From positions 1 to 12,188 of the forward strand of contig JBJHCR010000198.1 of NCBI GenBank assembly GCA_050486105.1: a stretch of 12,188 nucleotides of DNA, given 5' to 3'. This document shows positions 6,072-11,649 of this stretch, piece by piece. The notes beneath the pieces were generated by a model. That model was given only the letters and a program-made list of their open reading frames with translations, was not told where the DNA came from and did no database searches. The stretch is from JAEXNA01 sp050486105 (lineage in GTDB: Bacteria; Vulcanimicrobiota; Xenobia; Xenobiales; JADMJV01). The position numbers and the translations under genes were made by a program. Each line of letters begins with the position of its first letter. Positions within the stretch are counted from its first letter, which is position 1.

Positions 6072-7603
6072 TGCATAAGGTTCAAGAGATCGATTACCTA
6101 GTTCTGACCGCGTTGGCGGACCAAATCCACCCAGTAGAACTGTCCGAACTCTGTCGGCTTACCGGACTCGATCAGGCTAAGGTCTCGGCCGTTCTGGTGA
6201 CTCGCAACGGTGCGGAGCTCGAGGTGGAGGAACGTCCTTACCGTGAGCTTTCCGTGGGTAAGAAAGCGGCCGGTTGGGCAGGCGTTCTGCCAGAACGCCG
6301 CATCATCGAGTGTTTGGCTGCTGCCGGCGGCCAACTGAGCATGCTCGAGATCGCTGAGCGCACCGGTCTTGAACCCAAGGACGTTGGTGGAACCTTGAAG
6401 ATTCTCAAAGATCGGGAGTGGGCTAGTCAGAACGGAAAAATCCTAGTCTTGACCGATGAGGGGCGGGAGGCGGCGGAGTCCGAGCCTGGCTCCGATGAGC
6501 AGATTTTCGCCGTGGTAGCCCAGAGCGACCATCTGGTGACCGATCGGGACTTGCGGGAGAATAGGCTGCCCGTAGACCAAGGGCTCTCGTCTTTGCTGGA
6601 GAGGAAGGGAGTGCTTGACATCAAGGACCGAGTGGAGCGCTACTCCGCCCTCACCGAGCAGGGACAATCCCTGGTTGAGAGCGGATTAGCTCCGATTCGG
6701 GAAGTGAACCTGCTCACTCCCGAGATGCTCAAGGACGGCAGTTGGCGGGAGGTGCAGTTTCGTCCTTATGATGTCACCGCCGCTACCGAGCCGGTTTGGG
6801 CCGGTAAGATCCATCCGCTGGTGTCGGTCTTTGAGAAGACCCGTCGGGTGTTTCTGGAAATGGGCTTTGAAGAGACCGAGTCAGGGTACGTGGAGTCAAG
6901 TTTCTGGGATTTTGATGCTCTTTTTCAGCCTCAAGATCATCCGGCTCGGGACATGCAAGACACCTTTTATGTGGGTCGCCCGTCGGACTGCAGCTTGCCC
7001 GCCAAGGAGATCGTCACGAGAGTCAAGGACACCCATGAAAACGGTGGCCAGACTGGTTCGGTGGGGTGGCGGTATCAGTGGTCTCAAGCCCTTTCAGAGA
7101 AGGCGGTCTTGCGGACCCATACGACCGCTTCTACGGTCCGTGCCTTGGCGGAAAAACCCGGTAGTCCCAGGAAGGTCTTTTGCGTTGGCCCGGTTTTCCG
7201 CCGAGAGACCGTGGACTACAAGCATCTGCCGGTTTTTCATCAGGTGGATGGCATCATCATCGACGATAAAGCGACTTTTGCCAACCTGTTAGGAACCCTT
7301 GAGGCCTTCTATCGTAAGATGGGATTTACAAAGTTCCAGTTTCGGCCGGCATTCTTTCCCTACACCGAGCCGAGCGTGGAAGTCTTTGTTTGGTCGGAGA
7401 AAAAGTCTGATTGGGTGGAGATGGGTGGGGCCGGCATGTTCCGTCCCGAGGTCACCGAACCTCTGGGTTGTACCTCTCCGGTCCTTGCCTGGGGCCTAGG
7501 TCTGGAACGCTTGGCCATGTTTACCTACGATCTGGCCAGCATCGGAGAGCTATACAAGGCCCGTCTGTCCTGGTTGAAAGGAGTCGATCTATGCCGGTTA
7601 TAG
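6071..7603 (+). CDS. pheS: Phenylalanyl-tRNA synthetase alpha subunit, archaeal/eukaryotic type
   Basis: This subunit charges tRNA-Phe with phenylalanine, together with PheT in an alpha2beta2 enzyme. The N-terminal part holds three winged-helix-like modules (about residues 3-69, 74-134 and 142-204), as in archaeal and eukaryotic alpha subunits; bacterial PheS has a coiled coil there instead. The class II catalytic core follows. Recognisable motifs are HPARDMQDTF (290-299), RTHTTAS (348-354), motif 2 FRRE (376-379) with HQVDG (390-394), and motif 3 GLGLERLAM (475-483). The length of 510 aa fits the archaeal type. GTG 6071 is preferred because AAGGGAG (6059-6065) is well spaced and the first helix begins right after it. 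TTG 6008 would add 21 residues with no homology support that I can see. The 3' end overlaps pheT by 13 bases. Confidence 0.95.
   Translation: MHKVQEIDYLVLTALADQIHPVELSELCRLTGLDQAKVSAVLVTRNGAELEVEERPYRELSVGKKAAGWAGVLPERRIIECLAAAGGQLSMLEIAERTGLEPKDVGGTLKILKDREWASQNGKILVLTDEGREAAESEPGSDEQIFAVVAQSDHLVTDRDLRENRLPVDQGLSSLLERKGVLDIKDRVERYSALTEQGQSLVESGLAPIREVNLLTPEMLKDGSWREVQFRPYDVTAATEPVWAGKIHPLVSVFEKTRRVFLEMGFEETESGYVESSFWDFDALFQPQDHPARDMQDTFYVGRPSDCSLPAKEIVTRVKDTHENGGQTGSVGWRYQWSQALSEKAVLRTHTTASTVRALAEKPGSPRKVFCVGPVFRRETVDYKHLPVFHQVDGIIIDDKATFANLLGTLEAFYRKMGFTKFQFRPAFFPYTEPSVEVFVWSEKKSDWVEMGGAGMFRPEVTEPLGCTSPVLAWGLGLERLAMFTYDLASIGELYKARLSWLKGVDLCRL
7577..7583 (+). promoter_or_regulatory. Ribosome binding site deciding the pheT start
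   Basis: AAAGGAG inside the pheS 3' end is 7 bases from the ATG at 7591. This fixes pheT at 7591 rather than at the longer in-frame opening 180 bases upstream inside pheS. Confidence 0.85.
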
Positions 7604-9489
7604 GAATTCCCGTCGACATGTTGAGGGAGCGAATCGAAACCTCTCTCTCATCGGAAGAGTTGGTGACCAAGTTGCAACAACTGGGGTGCGACGTGGAGGG
7701 ATACGCCACCCTGCGTCGCTTCGCTTGCCAAGATTGCGACTGGCTTATGGAGATCACCGAAACCGAGAATCCCCCGGTTTCTTGCGCTGCCTGTGGTCGA
7801 GACTTCAAGGAATTTCCGGATCGTCGGCTGGAGCGAGGAACGATCGAGGTCCTTCGCATGGAACTCTTGGCGGTCCGTCCGGACATGTTCGACCCGGCGG
7901 GCTTAGCTCGAACTCTCAGGGGCTACCTGGGCGAGAAGATCGGTCCGGTGGAGTATCACCTGGAAGAAGCTCAAGTCACGGTCACGGCAGAGAAAGCGCT
8001 GGCCTCGCCGGAATCTCCGGATTACCGGCCCATACGCTGTGCGGTGGTTCGAGGGGTAGAACTCAACGAAGACCGGATCAAAGTCTTGATGAAGCTTCAA
8101 GAGAACCTTCATTGGGCGATGGGTCGAGACCGTAAGCGAGCTTCCATTGGGGTCTACGACCTGAACAGTTTTGATTCAATTCAGGGAGTGAAGTACCGCC
8201 TGGTAGAGCCGGAAGGCGTGCAGTTTGTTCCTCTGGGTAAGGCCGAAGGGATGACCCCCAAGCAGGTTCTCTCGGACCATCCCAAAGGCCCTCCGTACGC
8301 CCATCTCTTGGAAGGACGAGAGCGCTATCCCCTGCTCAGTGCCTGCAGACCTGACGGGAGCGAAGTGGTGATGGCCTTCATTCCCATTATCAACTCGGAA
8401 GACACCAAGGTGAAGCACGAAACCAAAGAGCTCTTCGTCGACGTCACCGGTCTCGAATCTCGCCTGGTGGAGAAAATCCTGAATATGATAGTGACTTCCC
8501 TGTTGGAGTTGTGCCCGGGTTCTACGGCTGAACAGGTGAACATCGAGTGGGATGGGCAGGAGCAGCCGGTGGTGACTCCAGACTTCAGTTACCAATCAGT
8601 GGAGTTTGATGCCGCTCTTCCTTTGGCGCGCTTAGGGCTCACCGACGAAGATTTGTTTCCCGAAAGCCCCGAGGTGGTCACTACCGGGCAAAGAACGCAC
8701 AAGGTGAAGGCACTGTTGGAGCGCATGGGCCACGGGGTTGAGGTGCGCTCGGATAGTGGGCTCTTAGTCAAGGTGCCATCCTATCGCAACGACATTCTCC
8801 ATCCTATGGATCTGGTAGAAGATGTGGCCATCGCTTTTGGATACCACAATATACGTCCGAGCTTAGTCCCGACTTTCACCGTGGGAGTGGAGACCCCCCG
8901 CAGTGCGCTGATGAATCGAGTCAGGGAAGCCTTGGCAGGCCAAGGGTTCCTTGAGATTTTGAGCCTCATACTGTCTAGTGAAGATTGTCAGTACGAGAAG
9001 TTAGGTCGTCCAAACCGAGAGTCGCATGTGAGCTTGGCTCATCCCATCTCGCACGAACAGACCATGGTCCGCACCTCCCTGATTCCAGGTCTGCTCGAGA
9101 CCTTCTCAGTGAACACCGACCATCCCCTGCCCCAGAAAATCTTTGAGGTGGGGCGCATTAGTCTTTTGGACTCCGAGTCCGAAGTCGGGGCACGCGAGCA
9201 CCTGAGAGCAGCCGCCGCCCAACTCGGCAGCCGCAGCGATCTGGCCACCATTAAAGCCGCCGCCGAGGCCCTCTTGACTGACCTGGGATTTCCTTCAGCG
9301 CGACAAGTCCGAGCTCTTCAGGAAAGCGACGACGCCTACCAGACTTTCCTCCCTGGACGCGGAGCGGTCATCGGAGACGGCACAAGAGATTGGATATGGT
9401 TTGGAGAGTTGCATCCCCAGGTTCTCGAGAACTTTGGCCTCACATATCCGGTGGCCTTATGTGAGGTGGACCTCGAGGCCTTACTCTAG
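7591..9489 (+). CDS. pheT: Phenylalanyl-tRNA synthetase beta subunit, archaeal/eukaryotic type, with Cys4 insertion
   Basis: This is the partner of PheS; the beta subunit supplies editing (B3/B4) and structural domains. Archaeal-type features are the short N-terminus without a tRNA-binding EMAP-like domain, the segment RPDMFDPAGLARTLRG (96-111), a B3/B4-like region (about 145-330), a B5-like domain ending in YRNDILHPMDLVEDVAIAFGY, and a catalytic-like C-terminal domain with MVRTSLIPGLLE and FEVGRI. At 632 aa it is longer than the roughly 550 aa usual for archaeal PheT. Part of the difference is an insertion near residues 43-75 with Cys46-x2-Cys49-x15-Cys65-x2-Cys68, which looks like a zinc ribbon. 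It is translated from within pheS (13-base overlap). Its TAG stop lies in CTAG (9486-9489), shared with the opposite-strand gene. Confidence 0.95.
   Translation: MPVIGIPVDMLRERIETSLSSEELVTKLQQLGCDVEGYATLRRFACQDCDWLMEITETENPPVSCAACGRDFKEFPDRRLERGTIEVLRMELLAVRPDMFDPAGLARTLRGYLGEKIGPVEYHLEEAQVTVTAEKALASPESPDYRPIRCAVVRGVELNEDRIKVLMKLQENLHWAMGRDRKRASIGVYDLNSFDSIQGVKYRLVEPEGVQFVPLGKAEGMTPKQVLSDHPKGPPYAHLLEGRERYPLLSACRPDGSEVVMAFIPIINSEDTKVKHETKELFVDVTGLESRLVEKILNMIVTSLLELCPGSTAEQVNIEWDGQEQPVVTPDFSYQSVEFDAALPLARLGLTDEDLFPESPEVVTTGQRTHKVKALLERMGHGVEVRSDSGLLVKVPSYRNDILHPMDLVEDVAIAFGYHNIRPSLVPTFTVGVETPRSALMNRVREALAGQGFLEILSLILSSEDCQYEKLGRPNRESHVSLAHPISHEQTMVRTSLIPGLLETFSVNTDHPLPQKIFEVGRISLLDSESEVGAREHLRAAAAQLGSRSDLATIKAAAEALLTDLGFPSARQVRALQESDDAYQTFLPGRGAVIGDGTRDWIWFGELHPQVLENFGLTYPVALCEVDLEALL
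9421..9432. repeat. Palindrome GTTCTCGAGAAC, copy 1 (inside pheT)
   Basis: A 12-bp perfect palindrome in the last 70 bases of pheT. The same 12-mer, also preceded by G, recurs at 10006-10017, so the pair brackets the small exported gene. Here it also encodes ordinary PheT residues (VLEN), so coding constraint may explain this copy. Confidence 0.5.
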
Positions 9490-9866
9490 CGTCCCTTGCC
9501 TCTCCCCTGTCCTGGTTGACCAGGGGGTGTGTTCTTCTTCGTCTGTCCGGGTGGCCCCCCGTGGGGGTGATTGGGATGATGCTTGACTTTCCAGCTGTAA
9601 GGGTCGGGGATGAGTTGCACTTGGGGAAGGTACTGCTGGGGGATAATGGCCTGAATTGTCTGTCCGGGGACGAGGGAACTCAAACTGGCCCGAACTCCTC
9701 CGATCTCGAAAGTCGCGTGCTGGCTTGGCAACAGGAAGGAATTGGACCCTTGCACGATCATCACCCCTTCGGGGTAGACGCCATAGACTTCTCCATGGTA
9801 GGGTTGCGTCCAAGCCGGCTGGACGAGCCATAAGGTGAGGCTAACGGCCCATAGAAAGTGCTTCAA
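9486..9866 (-). CDS. Small exported protein with Pro/Gly-rich basic tail (126 aa)
   Basis: A Sec signal peptide spans residues 1-20 (Lys2, hydrophobic 4-15, likely cleavage near AWT|QP). It is followed by one compact beta-rich domain (about 24-78) containing GEVYGVYPEGVMIVQG, TFEIGGVRASLSSLVPGQ and IQAIIP. This pattern resembles small OB-like or SH3-like barrels, but I cannot name a family. The C-terminal 35 residues are His, Pro, Gly, Gln and Lys rich and probably disordered (KHHPNHPHGGPPGQ, later QPGQGRGKGR). The TTG start (9864-9866) is chosen for its AGGAG six bases upstream. It runs convergent to pheT with interlocking stops and divergent from the His-rich lipoprotein. Confidence 0.8.
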   Translation of the reverse strand: MKHFLWAVSLTLWLVQPAWTQPYHGEVYGVYPEGVMIVQGSNSFLLPSQHATFEIGGVRASLSSLVPGQTIQAIIPQQYLPQVQLIPDPYSWKVKHHPNHPHGGPPGQTKKNTPPGQPGQGRGKGR

Positions 9867-9904
9867 TTCGTTCTCCTAAATCGCAATAGGGCGAGGTTTC
9901 TCGC

Positions 9905-9912
9905 ATTATAAT
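9905..9912. promoter_or_regulatory. Two-way -10 sequence ATTATAAT
   Basis: ATTATAAT is self-complementary and reads as a consensus TATAAT on both strands (+ at 9907-9912, - at 9910-9905). On the minus strand it lies about 38 bases from the TTG of the exported gene, a normal promoter distance. On the plus strand it would give the lipoprotein a leader of about 135 bases. No good -35 is visible 16-18 bases away on either side, so either an activator or a closer unseen promoter may be involved. Confidence 0.45.
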
Positions 9913-9978
9913 TTATGGGATAGACCTCACATAAGAGGGAAAATCCTAGGGGAAGATCCCGGAGAACGAACAAAGAAA

Positions 9979-9995
9979 CCTTTCTGGACGAAAGG
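9979..9995 (+). other. Small leader hairpin upstream of the lipoprotein gene
   Basis: CCTTTC (9979-9984) pairs perfectly with GAAAGG (9990-9995) around the loop TGGAC. An alternative longer fold pairs GGACGA (9986-9991) with TCGTCC (10022-10027) around the GTTCTC palindrome. The two are mutually exclusive because they share bases 9986-9991. No known leader family was recognised. Confidence 0.3.
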
Positions 9996-9998
9996 GAA

Positions 9999-10017
9999 GT
10001 TCTCGGTTCTCGAGAAC
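9999..10017. promoter_or_regulatory. Cluster of GTTCTC/GAGAAC half-sites (candidate operator)
   Basis: GTTCTC occurs at 9999-10004 and 10006-10011, and its complement GAGAAC at 10012-10017. The last two form the perfect palindrome GTTCTCGAGAAC (10006-10017). Further single copies sit in the same gap at 9870-9875 and 9962-9967. Five copies of a hexamer in 187 bases between two divergent envelope genes suggests a regulator binding region. The one at 9870-9875 overlaps the Shine-Dalgarno of the exported gene and may be unrelated. Confidence 0.45.
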
Positions 10018-10053
10018 GGACTCGTCCGAAAAACTCCTGGGAAGGGTTGTTAA

Positions 10054-10461
10054 ATGAGGAAAACTGGAAAATTAGTATCGCTTGCCATTGCGGGGCTTTT
10101 GTCCCTGTCGCTGTTAGCGGGATGCACCGGGGGCGAACCTACCGGAGGTCCGGATCCGGCTGGTCAAACTGAGACCACCACCACGACCGAGGCCACTGCC
10201 ACCGAAACGGGTGAAGCTGCTCAGACGGAAGAAACTGAGACTACCGAGACAGAAGTCACCGAAACAGAAGAGTCCGAAGGTGAAGAGGCTGAGGGCGAAC
10301 ACGCCGAGGACGATCACGAGCACGCCGAGGACGATCACGAGCACGCCGAGGACGATCACGATCATGAGCACGCCGAGGACGATCATGATCACGAACACGC
10401 CGAAGATGATCACGATCACGAGCACGGCGATGAGGAAGCTGAAGGCGACACCAAAGAGTAA
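10054..10461 (+). CDS. His/Asp/Glu-rich repeat lipoprotein, putative metal binder (135 aa)
   Basis: The signal peptide (1-23) ends in the lipobox LLAGC with Cys24, so the mature protein should be lipid-anchored. Residues about 38-80 are a Thr/Glu-rich low-complexity linker. Residues 83-123 are five tandem acidic His repeats: HAEDDHE twice, then HAEDDHDHE three times. An HGDEE end follows, giving 14 His in 42 residues. No globular domain is present. Such His/Asp/Glu strings bind divalent metals (Zn, Ni, Co, Cu) in many unrelated proteins; metal capture or buffering at the membrane surface is the natural guess but is not demonstrated. The ATG has GGGAAGGG a few bases upstream. The gene is monocistronic, followed by hairpins, and divergent from the small exported protein. 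Confidence 0.85.
   Translation: MRKTGKLVSLAIAGLLSLSLLAGCTGGEPTGGPDPAGQTETTTTTEATATETGEAAQTEETETTETEVTETEESEGEEAEGEHAEDDHEHAEDDHEHAEDDHDHEHAEDDHDHEHAEDDHDHEHGDEEAEGDTKE
10300..10422 (+). repeat. Tandem coding repeats (21, 21, 27, 27, 27 bp)
   Basis: The His-rich stretch is encoded by two 21-bp and three 27-bp units. The first units share nearly identical DNA (CACGCCGAGGACGATCACGA), while later units carry synonymous changes such as GAT for GAC and GAA for GAG. High DNA identity with unit lengths divisible by three points to recent slippage or unequal exchange that alters repeat number without breaking the frame. Confidence 0.85.
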
Positions 10462-10489
10462 TCTCGAACGCCTCTTGAGGCTTGAGATT
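10460..10489 (+). other. Hairpin right after the lipoprotein stop
   Basis: GCCT (10470-10473) and AGGC (10478-10481) pair around a CTTG tetraloop. AATCTC (10460-10465) and GAGATT (10484-10489) extend the stem across a small asymmetric internal loop. There is no U-run, so it is more likely an mRNA 3'-end stabiliser than a terminator by itself. Confidence 0.35.
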
Positions 10490-10497
10490 GAGTCCCA

Positions 10498-10539
10498 GGA
10501 AGAGAGCCGCTACTCCTTAGAGAGCAGGGGCTCTTTTCC
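10498..10539 (+). terminator. Likely transcription terminator after the lipoprotein gene
   Basis: GGAAGAGAGCC (10498-10508) pairs with GGCTCTTTTCC (10529-10539) over 11 bp with one G-U. The loop itself can form a smaller stem (GCT/AGC and CTC/GAG around CTTA). TTTT at 10534-10537 lies in the 3' arm, so the shorter AGAGCC/GGCTCT stem followed by TTT acts like an intrinsic terminator. It separates the lipoprotein gene from the LysR gene. Confidence 0.55.
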
Positions 10540-10595
10540 GTAGAGTCAAACGTTACGCTCAACCCTTAACGAGTGAGGGAGAGCGGGGCTTACGG

Positions 10596-11543
10596 ATGAA
10601 GAAGCTGGACTCTTATGAGCTTATCGATCTGAGAACCTTTCTCGCCGTCGTGGAGTGCGGGAGTATCGGTAAGGCGGCCTTGTCTTTGGGGATCGCAAAA
10701 TCGGTGGTCAGTCAACGCTTGAGGCGGCTCGAAGGAGGTCTCGGCGTGGCCTTGCTTCGACGCTCTCACCTGGGTGTTCGTCTGACTGCCGAAGGGGAAC
10801 ATTTTTGGCAAGGAGCCACCGAGGCTTTGGAGCTTCTGGAGGTGGCTGTCGACGGAGTTCTCCACAAGAGCACTTTGCTTTCGGGGGTCCTTAAGGTTTG
10901 CGCACCCATGACCTTCGGCACCTGGTTTTTGAGTCCGGTTCTGCTTGATTTCCTGAAGCTCTATCCGAAACTCGAGTTGCATTTGGAACTCCAAGACCGC
11001 ATGGTCGATTTGGCGGCCGAGGGCTACGACCTTGGAGTTCGCATCACCAGAAGCGCTGCCGACATCGGCGGAAAAGTCACGCGCCTTGGCAGCAGTCGCC
11101 GAGTGGTTTGTTGTAGCCCGGGCTATGCTACCGTCCACGGGATCCCCCGGTCTCTTCAGGAGCTCAAAGCCCATCCACGAATAGGATATTCCAATGACAG
11201 CCCTCAGGGGTTGTGGCATTTCCCCGGACCGAGCGTTCCTGAATCTGCCCTCCCTAAGCCAGGTAGGGTCATGACCAACAACGGCGAGGTTATGCGAGAC
11301 GCCGCCCTGGCCGGCCTCGGGCTTGCCATCCTCCCGGTTTTCATTGTCCACGAGCAGTTACGAAACGGAAGTCTAGTTCTCATTCCGCTTGAGGTCGAGC
11401 CTACGCCGGATCATATTTTTGTTCTCTCTCCCTTCAAGAGTTCCAAACGAAGACGAGTCCAGGTGTTGGAAGCCTATTTGGAGGAACGATTTGCTGGGCA
11501 ACCCTCCTGGGAACTCGGCCTAACAGACCGGACAACTCTGTAG
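10596..11543 (+). CDS. LysR-family transcriptional regulator
   Basis: A DNA-binding regulator of 315 aa, a normal LysR length. The N-terminal winged helix-turn-helix (about 9-68) has the family pattern DLRTFLAVVECGSIGKAA, then VVSQRLRRLEGGLGVALLRR and LTAEGE. A linker helix (about 68-90) leads to the effector domain (about 91-300), which contains LKVCAPMTFGTWFLSPVLLDF and GLGLAILPVFIV. The DFxxxYPxLxLHLEL-type segment points to the CrgA/AaeR-like branch that often regulates oxidoreductases or hydrolases. The inducer is unknown. The ATG has GGGG (10585-10588) seven bases upstream. It lies 106 bases ahead of the YcaC-like gene on the same strand, which it may regulate; LysR genes more often point away from their targets. 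Confidence 0.93.
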   Translation: MKKLDSYELIDLRTFLAVVECGSIGKAALSLGIAKSVVSQRLRRLEGGLGVALLRRSHLGVRLTAEGEHFWQGATEALELLEVAVDGVLHKSTLLSGVLKVCAPMTFGTWFLSPVLLDFLKLYPKLELHLELQDRMVDLAAEGYDLGVRITRSAADIGGKVTRLGSSRRVVCCSPGYATVHGIPRSLQELKAHPRIGYSNDSPQGLWHFPGPSVPESALPKPGRVMTNNGEVMRDAALAGLGLAILPVFIVHEQLRNGSLVLIPLEVEPTPDHIFVLSPFKSSKRRRVQVLEAYLEERFAGQPSWELGLTDRTTL

Positions 11544-11558
11544 CGTTCGGTGTTTTCG

Positions 11559-11566
11559 CCCCCCCC
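11559..11566. repeat. Run of eight C between lysR-type gene and ycaC
   Basis: A homopolymer of 8 C/G pairs in the 106-base intergenic region. Such tracts can slip and change promoter spacing, but it is also a place where assembly errors occur. Nothing else in the gap is convincing as a terminator. Confidence 0.4.
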
Positions 11567-11649
11567 GTTCGCAGCTTGTAGGCTTCCGTTTTAAGGGAAC
11601 CCCTGCTAAGCTAGTATGAGTTTCCTATTACTGCTTTGGAGGTTACCTA

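Noticed and set aside
7411..7590. Longer pheT opening from 7411 (692 aa)
   Set aside because: The extra 60 residues are the pheS sequence in another frame, and a well-placed AAAGGAG supports ATG 7591.
10006..10017. LexA (SOS) box
   Set aside because: The palindrome is GTTC-N4-GAAC, the reverse polarity of the Gram-positive GAAC-N4-GTTC box, and it does not match the GTTC-N7-GTTC or CTGT-N8-ACAG forms.
10300..10422. CRISPR-like array
   Set aside because: The repeats are directly adjacent, in frame and without spacers; they encode the His-rich protein segment.
10590..11351. 253-aa minus-strand frame opposite the LysR gene
   Set aside because: It is an antisense shadow of a clear LysR coding region, with no ribosome binding site or domain.
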